From JACDBE01 sp051002015 (GTDB lineage Bacteria > Actinomycetota > Acidimicrobiia > Spongiisociales > UBA5794), in assembly GCA_051002015.1 (NCBI GenBank), contig JBPCMS010000038.1, positions 1 to 29,637 of the forward strand: a DNA stretch of 29,637 bases, read 5' to 3'. Positions 1-5,849 of the stretch are shown in pieces (position 1 is the first letter of the stretch; each line of letters starts with the position of its first letter). Under the pieces are notes generated by a model. That model had not been told where the DNA came from. It worked only from the letters and a program-made list of their open reading frames with translations, and did not search any database. Both the position numbers and the translations under genes were made by a program.

Positions 1-8
1 TTTCACCG

Positions 9-79
9 AGGCGACGCCGGGAATCGAACCCGGGTAGAGGGTTTTGCAGACCCTTGCCTAACCACTCGGCCACGTCGCC
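9..79 (-). tRNA. trnC: tRNA-Cys (anticodon GCA)
   Basis: Read on the minus strand, this 71-nt sequence folds as a complete cloverleaf: acceptor stem GGCGACG paired with CGTCGCC, anticodon loop CTGCAAA giving anticodon GCA, and the T-arm GGGTTCGATTCCC. The discriminator base is U, as expected for cysteine tRNAs. The 3' CCA is not encoded. It lies downstream of tRNA-Gly in the same direction, but a terminator-like hairpin separates them, so it may have its own promoter; I see no convincing one. Confidence 0.96.
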
Positions 80-122
80 TGGACCTGCGATCGGCGCCCG
101 TTGTAGGGGCCCATCACAGAAA

Positions 123-143
123 TGGGCGGTCGACGACCGCCCA
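123..143 (-). terminator. Likely intrinsic terminator after tRNA-Gly
   Basis: A perfect 9-bp hairpin (TGGGCGGTC / GACCGCCCA, 3-nt loop) begins a few bases past the 3' end of tRNA-Gly. On the minus strand it is followed by TTTCT, a short U-rich tail. This is the most canonical terminator in the window. Confidence 0.6.
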
Positions 144-148
144 CTCGG

Positions 149-221
149 AGCGGACGACCGGGTTCGAACCGGCGACCTCAACCTTGGCAAGGTTGCGCTC
201 TACCAGCTGAGCTACGTCCGC
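149..221 (-). tRNA. trnG: tRNA-Gly (anticodon GCC)
   Basis: Minus-strand 73-nt cloverleaf: acceptor stem GCGGACG / CGTCCGC, D-arm AGCTCAGCTGGTAGAGC, anticodon stem-loop CAACC-TTGCCAA-GGTTG giving anticodon GCC, and T-arm with GGTTCGAACCC. The discriminator base is U. CCA is not encoded. A TAAGAT hexamer about 11 nt upstream is a plausible -10 element. Confidence 0.96.
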
Positions 222-232
222 CTGACACGGAG

Positions 233-238
233 ATCTTA
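233..238 (-). promoter_or_regulatory. Possible -10 element for tRNA-Gly
   Basis: TAAGAT on the minus strand, 11 nt before the first base of tRNA-Gly. It fits the actinobacterial TAnnnT form. No clear -35 is visible. Confidence 0.35.
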
Positions 239-277
239 GCCCTTCGTCCGAGCGTTGCGACCCCGCCCGGTGGCCGA

Positions 278-706
278 TCAGCGGCCGCTCGACCCGAAGC
301 CGCCCGCCCCCCTGGTGGATTCGGGCAGCTCGGCCACCTCCTCGAACCCCGGGCTGGCGAACGGGACCACCACCAGCTGGGCGACCCTCTCCCCCCGGTT
401 GAGGGTCACCGCTTCGGCGCCGTGGTTGATCGCGATGACGTGCAACTCGCCGCGATAGCCGGCGTCGACGATCCCGGGCGAGTTCACCAGCGATATGCCG
501 TGGCGCAGGGCGAGCCCGCTGCGGGGCGACACCATGCCCACGAAACCATCGGGGATTGCGACGGCAATTCCCGTCGGGATGAGAACCCGCTCCCCCGGTT
601 CGAGGATCGTGGTCAGCCGGGCGCACAGGTCGACCCCGGCGTCACCGGGGTGGGCGTGTGCTGGGATTGGAAGCTCCGGATCGAGCCGCAGGAGCGGTAT
701 CTTCAT
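278..706 (-). CDS. dut: dUTP diphosphatase (trimeric dUTPase)
   Basis: Hydrolyses dUTP to dUMP and pyrophosphate, keeping uracil out of DNA and supplying dUMP for thymidylate synthesis. All five motifs of the trimeric family are in order over 142 residues: AGVDLCA (23-29), SPRSGLA (60-66), GIVDAGYRGE (78-87, with the catalytic Asp), RVAQLVV (107-113) and the Gly-rich C-terminal arm RGAGGFGSSGR (132-142). Length is normal for the family. The ATG start has a -10/-35 pair immediately upstream, with the -10 ending only 8 nt before it. It is divergent from the membrane protein at 752, separated by 45 bp. Identification is secure. Confidence 0.97.
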   Translation of the reverse strand: MKIPLLRLDPELPIPAHAHPGDAGVDLCARLTTILEPGERVLIPTGIAVAIPDGFVGMVSPRSGLALRHGISLVNSPGIVDAGYRGELHVIAINHGAEAVTLNRGERVAQLVVVPFASPGFEEVAELPESTRGAGGFGSSGR

Positions 707-714
707 GGCCGTCG

Positions 715-743
715 ATTCTCGCCAGGTGCGGCGGGGCCGGCAA
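715..743 (-). promoter_or_regulatory. Predicted promoter of dut
   Basis: Minus-strand -35 TTGCCG (738-743) and -10 GAGAAT (715-720) with a 17-nt spacer. Transcription would start very near the dut ATG at 706, giving a leader of only about 1-3 nt. Confidence 0.4.
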
Positions 744-751
744 CATCAAGC

Positions 752-1789
752 ATGACCAACCGACACACCACCACACCGTCACGACTTCCCGGCAACGACG
801 GGCGTTGGTTCCTCAAGGCGGCTGGGGTGGATACCGCCGCCACCGAGCTGGGTGATATCGCCGGCGACACCGAATCGACCTCGGAGCTGGTGCGGGAGCT
901 GTGGGAGACCGACCCCGGTCATGGCGACATGGCCACCTGGTCGCCCAGCGAGCTGAGCCGGCTGGTCCAGCGCAAACGCAACTTCCGCTGGTCGATGGTG
1001 GCCGCCGCCTTGCTCCTCGTCGCCGCCCTCGCCGCATTGGCCCTGTGGCTACCGGGGACCTCGGAGCGGCGCGCCGCCGAGGTCGGCACCCGGTACGAGA
1101 TGATGTACCTCACGCTGTACGAGGACCTCGCCCCCAGCCAGCAGGTGCTGGCTACCGTGACCGACCCCTTCGTCGACATCGCCGACTTCGGCCGGCCGTC
1201 CGCTGTGATCACCGAGATGCGATCCAATGCAGGCGATGCCCTGGTGCTGGCCACGACCCGCATCCCGAGTCCCTACCCCCTGGCGCCGTCGGCGCCGCTC
1301 GCCCGGCTCAACCTTCACCGGGATTCACTGTCGGTGCATGCGACGTCATCGGAGGCCATCGCCAGACGGCTGGGTGATCTGCTCGACTACCACGCCATCA
1401 GCGAGCGGCTGTTCGCCATCGAGGAGCTGCCGACCGACGGGGCGGGCGTGAACCTGAACGAGCTCAGCGAGAGTCTTGCCGCCGTTGCCGCCGAGAGCAC
1501 CACGGCATTGGACGAACTCCCCGAGGACGCCGCCTTCGCCGAGCACAAGGCGGCCACCCGGGCGGCGGTGACCCGGTTCTCCGAATGGCAGGTCGACTAT
1601 GTGGAGGCGCTCCGGGTCGACGACACCGAGGCGGCGGAGGTTCTGGTGACCGAGTGGTCGGCGATGACCGACGAGCTCGACGCCCTGTTCGTCGGTGCCC
1701 TGGCCCGGATCCGCACCGAGCTGGACGCCGAGATCATCGAGCTGGCCACGGGCATCAACCAGAGCCTGGACAACCTCGAGGGGGTGTAG
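752..1789 (+). CDS. Unrecognised single-pass membrane protein
   Basis: I do not recognise this 345-residue protein. A hydrophilic, acidic N-terminal region (1-74) is followed by a basic stretch QRKRNFR (73-79) and one hydrophobic helix at about 81-101. The basic side predicts the N-terminus in the cytoplasm. The remaining ~240 residues would be outside, are rich in Ala, Glu, Asp and Leu, and look mostly helical, with no cysteines or recognisable catalytic motif. The C-terminal half could form a helical bundle or coiled coil, reminiscent of sensory or extracytoplasmic helical domains, but that is only a shape argument. The ATG at 752 is chosen because upstream in-frame sequence overlaps dut and the tRNA genes antisense. 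It ends 29 bp from nrdR, in convergent orientation. Confidence 0.75.
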   Translation: MTNRHTTTPSRLPGNDGRWFLKAAGVDTAATELGDIAGDTESTSELVRELWETDPGHGDMATWSPSELSRLVQRKRNFRWSMVAAALLLVAALAALALWLPGTSERRAAEVGTRYEMMYLTLYEDLAPSQQVLATVTDPFVDIADFGRPSAVITEMRSNAGDALVLATTRIPSPYPLAPSAPLARLNLHRDSLSVHATSSEAIARRLGDLLDYHAISERLFAIEELPTDGAGVNLNELSESLAAVAAESTTALDELPEDAAFAEHKAATRAAVTRFSEWQVDYVEALRVDDTEAAEVLVTEWSAMTDELDALFVGALARIRTELDAEIIELATGINQSLDNLEGV

Positions 1790-1818
1790 GAGACCGCCGA
1801 AGATGGTTTGGCCGGGTC

Positions 1819-2262
1819 TCAGGCGTTGCCTTCGAGCTCGGCCATCTCCCGCTCGAAGTCCTCGGCTCCGGTGAACTCCTTGTATACCGAGGCGTAGCGC
1901 AGGTAGGCCACCTCGTCGAGCGCCCGGAGTGCGGCGAGGACGGCGTGCCCGATCTCGTCGGCATCCACGACGTCCCTGGACACGCTCTGCTCGATCTCCT
2001 CGATGAGCCGGTCGACTGCGGAGATCGGAATCGGCCGGTCGGTCAGGGCACGCACCACCCCGCGGCGGAGCTTGGCGCTGTCGAACGGCTCGAGACGACC
2101 ATCGCGCTTGCGTACCAGGGGGACGACCGAGGCCCGCTCGTAGGTCGTGAACCGACGCTCGCAATCGGTGCACATCCGCCGCCTGCGGACCGAGGCGCCT
2201 CCGTCTGCGGCTCGGCTGTCCACCACCCTGGTGTCGCCGGCCGGGCAGTAGGGACATCGCAT
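1819..2262 (-). CDS. nrdR: Transcriptional repressor NrdR
   Basis: Represses ribonucleotide reductase genes according to the ATP/dATP balance. The 147-residue protein starts with a zinc ribbon, CPYC (Cys3, Cys6) and CTDC (Cys31, Cys34), followed by an ATP-cone with VRKRDGRLEPFD (50-61). Length is typical (about 150). An open frame continues upstream, but MRCPYC is the conserved N-terminus of the family, which fixes the ATG at 2262. A TACCCT hexamer 7 nt before the ATG suggests a leaderless message. It lies near the LysM gene and lexA, an association familiar from other Actinomycetota, but here a VOC gene and a repeat block intervene. No reductase gene is in the window. Confidence 0.96.
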   Translation of the reverse strand: MRCPYCPAGDTRVVDSRAADGGASVRRRRMCTDCERRFTTYERASVVPLVRKRDGRLEPFDSAKLRRGVVRALTDRPIPISAVDRLIEEIEQSVSRDVVDADEIGHAVLAALRALDEVAYLRYASVYKEFTGAEDFEREMAELEGNA

Positions 2263-2269
2263 GCAGACG

Positions 2270-2275
2270 AGGGTA
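2270..2275 (-). promoter_or_regulatory. Possible -10 element of nrdR (leaderless)
   Basis: TACCCT on the minus strand ends 7 nt before the nrdR ATG; no convincing -35. If used, transcription starts at or next to the start codon. Confidence 0.35.
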
Positions 2276-2400
2276 ACCCAGGTTCGTGGTCCGGCGGGTG
2301 GGAGCGTCTGCGTGCGATGACTTCCGGACATGCGGGAGGTCGGTCGGAGGTTACGTTGATACAACGAGCGCCGCCCGAACGGCGCGGAACAGGTGCGACC

Positions 2401-2772
2401 ATGGGACAGCCAGTCGTCCACTTCGAGATCGTCGGCGAGGACGCTGCCAAGCTGGGGGCGTACTACTCCGAGCTCTTCGGCTGGGAGATCGACACCGACA
2501 ACCCCCTCAACTACGGCCTCGTGGCCCGCGAGGGCAACCTCAACCCAGAGGGTGTAGGGATCGGTGGCGGCGTTGGGAAGGGTCCGGATGGCTACTCCGG
2601 CCACGTCACCTTCTACATCGAGGTGCCCGACGTCGAGGCCGCCCTGGTCAAGGCGGAGCAGCTCGGTGGCAGCCGGACGATGGGACCCGAGTCGGTGATG
2701 GAGGGCGTCGAGATCGGCCTGTTCACCGACCCCGAGGGCCATCTCATCGGGCTCACCAAAGCGGCGTCGTAG
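2401..2772 (+). CDS. VOC-fold (glyoxalase/bleomycin-resistance-like) protein
   Basis: A 123-residue protein of the vicinal-oxygen-chelate superfamily. The N-terminal beta-alpha unit reads VVHFEIVGEDAAKLGAYYSELFGW (5-28), followed by a Gly-rich segment (GIGGGVGKGPDGY) and a second beta-alpha-beta unit ending in FTDPEGHLIGL, the usual C-terminal VOC signature. His7 and the late Glu-Gly-His region could supply metal ligands, but the substrate cannot be told from sequence. Such proteins dimerise to build the active site and include lyases, dioxygenases and antibiotic-binding proteins. It is divergent from nrdR (138 bp apart) and convergent with the LysM gene. The ATG at 2401 directly begins the conserved fold and has GGAACAGG upstream as a weak ribosome site. 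Confidence 0.88.
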   Translation: MGQPVVHFEIVGEDAAKLGAYYSELFGWEIDTDNPLNYGLVAREGNLNPEGVGIGGGVGKGPDGYSGHVTFYIEVPDVEAALVKAEQLGGSRTMGPESVMEGVEIGLFTDPEGHLIGLTKAAS

Positions 2773-2783
2773 CCTCGCGCTGG

Positions 2784-2993
2784 CGTCTCAGCCACCCCTC
2801 GCGTTCCTATCCCCTCCCATTGGGAGGGGTGCCCGGCGAAGCCGGGCGGGGTGGGATACCGACGCCGGCCGCGGTCTCGGGTTGGCCTTCCCCCGCCCCG
2901 GCTGTCTTGCCCGCCTTCGGCAATCGTCTCAGCCACCCGTCCTCCCCCGAGGGGGAGGGGAAACCGAAGGGGGAGGGGAAAAAGGAGAGGGGT
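2784..2993. repeat. Palindrome-rich extragenic repeat block
   Basis: The space between the convergent VOC and LysM genes is filled with repeats. The 14-mer CGTCTCAGCCACCC occurs at 2784-2797 and again at 2925-2938, each time followed by a GC hairpin. The first unit (2808-2858) has TATCCC/GGGATA ends and contains two hairpins: CCCCTCCCA-T-TGGGAGGGG (2811-2829) and GCCCGGC-GAA-GCCGGGC (2831-2847). The second contains CCTCCCCC-GA-GGGGGAGG (2941-2958). A polypurine stretch then carries GGGGGAGGGGAAA twice (2951-2963, 2969-2981). The arrangement resembles dispersed REP-like elements. It could also stop transcription of both flanking genes. Confidence 0.7.
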
Positions 2994-2995
2994 GC

Positions 2996-3271
2996 TTAGC
3001 CGGTTGGGATGAGGAGCAGGTCGCCGGGGCGGATGATGCTGGTGTCGAGGTCGTTGATGTGACGGATCTGGGAGATGACGATGCGGACATCGGCCCCCGG
3101 CTCGGTGACGTCGGTGGCGATCGACCAGAGCGTGTCGCCGCCCGCCACCGTATAGCCGACCGTCTCGACACCAGGAGGGCTCTCCGCCCAGACCGACGAA
3201 GCAAGGAGGAGCACCGCCAGCACGACCGTGGAGATGACCATCGTCCTGCGGACGGTGGGCTGCCGTGTCAC
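2996..3271 (-). CDS. LysM-domain protein, likely SOS cell-division inhibitor
   Basis: A 91-residue protein: a basic N-terminus (RQPTVRR), a hydrophobic segment at about 11-29 (signal anchor or signal peptide, possible cleavage near VWA-E), and one LysM domain at about 38-89 (YTVAGGDTLWSIA ... INDLDTSIIRPGDLLLIP) that should bind peptidoglycan. Small LysM proteins divergent from lexA (YneA in Bacillus, Rv2719c in M. tuberculosis) are SOS-induced and delay division or affect wall hydrolysis; that role is inferred here from position and regulation. The GTG at 3271 is chosen because AGGAG lies 8 nt upstream; a downstream ATG (residue 11) is the alternative. Two promoter-like sites drive it, one with a LexA box in its spacer and one resembling a PafBC site. 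Confidence 0.87.
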   Translation of the reverse strand: MTRQPTVRRTMVISTVVLAVLLLASSVWAESPPGVETVGYTVAGGDTLWSIATDVTEPGADVRIVISQIRHINDLDTSIIRPGDLLLIPTG

Positions 3272-3373
3272 TGTCGGTGCTCCTCTCGTTGCTTCGTTGG
3301 TGCGTCCCGTCACGTGGAGGGGTCTGGGACGCCCGGCGTGTATCGGTTGTACGGAGATCGCTCTCCATCTCGG

Positions 3374-3396
3374 AACGTACCGGCCGGGTGTGACAG
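3374..3396 (-). promoter_or_regulatory. PafBC/RecA-NDp-type promoter of the LysM gene
   Basis: On the minus strand: CTGTCACAC (3388-3396), 8 nt, TACGTT (3374-3379). This fits the mycobacterial LexA-independent DNA-damage promoter pattern TTGTCR-nnn-N8-TAnnnT except for the first base. The same 9-mer and spacing recur before recA. The start would lie about 95 nt before the GTG. Confidence 0.6.
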
Positions 3397-3427
3397 ATTC
3401 GGCGTGGCGTCCGTCGAATGCGCCTCC

Positions 3428-3441
3428 CGAACATACGTTCG
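3428..3441. promoter_or_regulatory. LexA (SOS) box 1
   Basis: CGAACATACGTTCG, a perfect match to the Gram-positive/actinobacterial SOS consensus CGAAC-N4-GTTCG, in the lexA/LysM intergenic region. It does not sit in an obvious promoter spacer and may help cooperative repression. Confidence 0.85.
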
Positions 3442-3452
3442 TCGACGAGGCC

Positions 3453-3481
3453 ACCGTATCGAACATCTGTTCGTCTGTCAA
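3453..3481 (-). promoter_or_regulatory. LexA-controlled promoter of the LysM gene
   Basis: Minus-strand -35 TTGACA (3476-3481, perfect consensus), 17-nt spacer, -10 TACGGT (3453-3458). LexA box 2 lies wholly inside the spacer, so LexA binding would block RNA polymerase. Same geometry as the distal recA promoter. Confidence 0.7.
3460..3473. promoter_or_regulatory. LexA (SOS) box 2
   Basis: CGAACATCTGTTCG, perfect CGAAC-N4-GTTCG, lying in the -35/-10 spacer of the LysM gene's promoter and 18 nt from box 1. Confidence 0.87.
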
Positions 3482-3483
3482 GG

Positions 3484-3497
3484 CGAACATATGTTTG
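3484..3497. promoter_or_regulatory. LexA (SOS) box 3, lexA autoregulation
   Basis: CGAACATATGTTTG, one mismatch to CGAAC-N4-GTTCG. It overlaps the first three bases of the predicted lexA -35, as expected for autorepression. Confidence 0.82.
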
Positions 3498-3523
3498 GTC
3501 AGAGCGCGAAAGCTCGCTACGCT
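3495..3523 (+). promoter_or_regulatory. Predicted lexA promoter
   Basis: -35 TTGGTC (3495-3500), 17-nt spacer, -10 TACGCT (3518-3523). The start would fall roughly 20 nt before the lexA ATG. GAAAGG at 3536-3541 would be the ribosome site. Confidence 0.6.
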
Positions 3524-3548
3524 TGATCAACGAGAGAAAGGCGGAGGG

Positions 3549-4184
3549 ATGTCCAACGGCCCGCTGACCCAGCGCCAACAGCAGATCCTGGACCTGATCC
3601 ACGACACGGTGCTCGACCGCGGCTACCCACCATCGGTGCGGGAGATCGGTGACGCCGTCGGGCTCAGCTCACCGTCGACCGTACACAGCCACCTCTCCAC
3701 GCTGGTGCGTGAGGGATACCTGCGGCGCGACCCCTCCAAGCCACGGGCCATCGAGGTCCTGGGGACCGTGACCGAGGACACCACCGTGGTGTCGAGACGG
3801 TCGGTGCGCGACGTTCCGCTGGTGGGCCGGATCGCCGCCGGCTCCCCGATCCTGGCCGAAGAGGACATCGAGGAGATCTACCCGCTCCCCACCGACCTGG
3901 TGGGCGACGACCCCGCCTTCATGCTCCAGGTGCGGGGCGACTCGATGATCGGCATCGGGATCTTCCACGACGATTACGTGGTCGTCCGGCGCCAGAACCA
4001 TGCTGGCGACGGGCAGGTGGTGGCCGCCCTGGTCGACGGAGAGGAGGCCACCGTCAAGCGGCTGCAGCGCATCGACGGACGGGTCGTGCTGAAGGCGGAG
4101 AACCCCGAATTCCCGCCGATGGTCTTCAGCGACGGGGTCGAGATCCTCGGAGTGGTGGTCGCCGTCCTGCGCCGGGTCGAGTAA
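3549..4184 (+). CDS. lexA: LexA repressor, SOS regulator
   Basis: Represses DNA-damage genes and self-cleaves when RecA filaments form. The 211-residue protein has an N-terminal winged helix-turn-helix (about 6-70; recognition helix around SSPSTVHSHLSTL, 40-52) and a C-terminal S24 peptidase domain. Cleavage should occur at Ala97-Gly98 in GRIAAGSP; the Ser132 (RGDSM) and Lys170 (ATVKRL) dyad is present, so it looks fully functional. The ATG at 3549 begins at the expected distance from the DNA-binding domain, with a purine-rich ribosome site. It is divergent from the LysM gene with three LexA boxes between, and convergent with dapF (10-bp gap). recA, 7 kb away, carries a matching box. Confidence 0.98.
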   Translation: MSNGPLTQRQQQILDLIHDTVLDRGYPPSVREIGDAVGLSSPSTVHSHLSTLVREGYLRRDPSKPRAIEVLGTVTEDTTVVSRRSVRDVPLVGRIAAGSPILAEEDIEEIYPLPTDLVGDDPAFMLQVRGDSMIGIGIFHDDYVVVRRQNHAGDGQVVAALVDGEEATVKRLQRIDGRVVLKAENPEFPPMVFSDGVEILGVVVAVLRRVE

Positions 4185-4194
4185 CCGCCGGTGC

Positions 4195-4944
4195 TCAGGT
4201 CAGAGAGCCCTCGAAGACGATCTCGGCGGGTCCCTCGATCCATGCCTGGTTGCCGTCGAGATCCACCAGCAGCTCACCACCGGGGAGCTCGACCACGACC
4301 CGGTGCCCGGTGACCCCCTGATAGAACGCCAGGTAGGCGGTGGCGGCGGCGCCGGTGCCGCAGGCCAGGGTCTCCCCCACGCCCCGCTCCCACACCCTCA
4401 GCCTGATGCGATCCGGGGCGAGCACCGAGCCGAACTCGACGTTGACCCCGCCGGGGACGTTCGCTTCGATCTGGGGCCCCAGCGTCGTGACCGGCGCCAG
4501 GTCCGGGTGGTCGACCCAGAGCACGGCGTGCGGGTTGTCCATGTTCACCGGATGCACGTGGGTACCGAGGATCTCGGTGGGCATCCCGGTGGTTGTCACC
4601 TCCCCGAGAAACGCCCGCACCGTCCCGTCCTCCCGGACCGTCACCGGCCGCTCCCCCGCGGTGGTGACCACGACGAAGTCGGGCGACGACACCATGCCCC
4701 GCTCGAAGGCGAGCTTGGCCACACAGCGCAGCCCGTTGCCGCACATTTCGGCGGCGCCGCCGTCTGCGTTCCAATAGCGCATCTCGACCTTGTCCCCGCC
4801 AAGGGGGGTTACCACGAGGACGCCGTCTCCCCCGATACCGCGCCGGCGGTCGCACCAGGCCTGAACCGTCTCCGGGGTGACCGGGTGCGGGCCCACGACG
4901 ACGACAAAGTCGTTCCCGAGTCCCTGCATCTTCACGAAATCCAA
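4195..4944 (-). CDS. dapF: Diaminopimelate epimerase
   Basis: Converts LL- to meso-diaminopimelate, the precursor of lysine and of the peptidoglycan cross-link. Of 249 residues, the two catalytic cysteines are in their usual settings: Cys68 in NADGGAAEMCGNGLR and Cys195 in GETLACGTGAAA. The N-terminal FVKMQGLGNDFVVV is also standard. The start overlaps the 3' end of miaA by 13 nt, so it is probably the last gene of the rny-miaB-miaA-dapF operon and translationally coupled. The miaA-dapF pairing is common in Actinomycetota. Confidence 0.97.
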   Translation of the reverse strand: MDFVKMQGLGNDFVVVVGPHPVTPETVQAWCDRRRGIGGDGVLVVTPLGGDKVEMRYWNADGGAAEMCGNGLRCVAKLAFERGMVSSPDFVVVTTAGERPVTVREDGTVRAFLGEVTTTGMPTEILGTHVHPVNMDNPHAVLWVDHPDLAPVTTLGPQIEANVPGGVNVEFGSVLAPDRIRLRVWERGVGETLACGTGAAATAYLAFYQGVTGHRVVVELPGGELLVDLDGNQAWIEGPAEIVFEGSLT

Positions 4945-5849
4945 CTCAGCTCCTCGAAGACGGTGCGGGCTCGCTGCGCCCGCACGGAGGCGTCATCGTG
5001 CCACGGTAACCACCGGATCCGCGGATCTCGACGGAAGAAGGTTCGCTGCCGCCGTGCCAGGCCAACCGTCGCCCGCCGGGCGGCTGCGACTCCGGCGGCG
5101 AGAGGGACGGTCCCGTCGGCCACCCCGCGCAGCTGCCGGTAGCCGACCGCGTGGCGTGCCGTCCGGCCGAGGCGGTGCTGGAGCCGGGCGACTTCGTCGA
5201 CCAGACCGGCGTCGATCATCGCCCGAAGCCTGCGGTCGATCCGACCGGCAAGGCCGTCGCCCGGGTCGAAGCCGACGGCGACGAAGGGGCGCACCGCCAG
5301 ATACCCCTCCAGATCCCGGCGCTCGGTGGCGGCGGCCCGGCGACTCGGCGAGGCACCGGTGAGACGGAGAATCTCCACCGCCCGCAACACGCGGCGAGGG
5401 TTGGCCAGATCGACGAAGGCGCCAGCACCCGGGTCCCGGTCGAGCAGCTCGGCGACGAGCATGTCGGGCGGTGCCGCCTCTAGATCGGCGCGGACGGCGG
5501 CATCGGTCGGTGCCGGGGTGACCGGGTCGACCAGCGCCCGGAAGTGGAGGCCGGAGCCTCCGACCAGCAGCGCCATCCGGCTGGCGGCGGCGAGCCGGTC
5601 GAGGGTGTCGACCCCGGCAGCCTGGTAGTCGGCCAGCGTGAAGTCGGCCTCCGGATCCGCCAGGTCGATGAGGTGGTGGCGGACCCGGGCCTGCACCGCC
5701 GCATCGGGCTTGGCGGTACCGATGTCCATCCCCCGGTACACCTGCATCGAGTCGACGGAGACGATGTCGGCCCCCGCTTCCTCGGCCAGGATCAGCGCCA
5801 CATCGGACTTCCCCGAGGCGGTGGGACCGACGATGGCGAGAACGGTCAG
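4932..5849 (-). CDS. miaA: tRNA dimethylallyltransferase, apparent CTG start
   Basis: Adds the isopentenyl group to A37 of tRNAs reading UNN codons; MiaB then methylthiolates it. The 305-residue frame has the P-loop GPTASGKS (8-15), DSMQVYRGMDIGTAK, GGSGLH and the C-terminal RRQRTFFRRDPRIRW. The P-loop must be included, which rules out starting at the GTG at 5801. Upstream of the P-loop there is no in-frame ATG, GTG or TTG before miaB's coding end; the only candidate at the normal N-terminal length is CTG at 5849, in a CTGA overlap with the miaB stop. The protein would begin (M)TVLAIVGPTASGKS. Start by ribosomal coupling from miaB is likely. Confidence 0.93.
   Translation of the reverse strand: MTVLAIVGPTASGKSDVALILAEEAGADIVSVDSMQVYRGMDIGTAKPDAAVQARVRHHLIDLADPEADFTLADYQAAGVDTLDRLAAASRMALLVGGSGLHFRALVDPVTPAPTDAAVRADLEAAPPDMLVAELLDRDPGAGAFVDLANPRRVLRAVEILRLTGASPSRRAAATERRDLEGYLAVRPFVAVGFDPGDGLAGRIDRRLRAMIDAGLVDEVARLQHRLGRTARHAVGYRQLRGVADGTVPLAAGVAAARRATVGLARRQRTFFRRDPRIRWLPWHDDASVRAQRARTVFEELSWIS

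Noticed and set aside
122..751. In-frame upstream extension of the membrane protein gene back to 122
   Set aside because: It would run antisense through tRNA-Gly and all of dut and adds an Arg/Pro/Gly-rich low-quality sequence; the ATG at 752 is more reasonable.
2264..2311. GCAGACG/CGTCTGC inverted repeat upstream of nrdR as an operator
   Set aside because: Only 7 bp with a 34-nt gap and no match to the NrdR box; likely chance.
2263..2742. Longer nrdR start from the open frame upstream
   Set aside because: The extension lies antisense to the VOC gene and precedes the conserved MRCPYC N-terminus.
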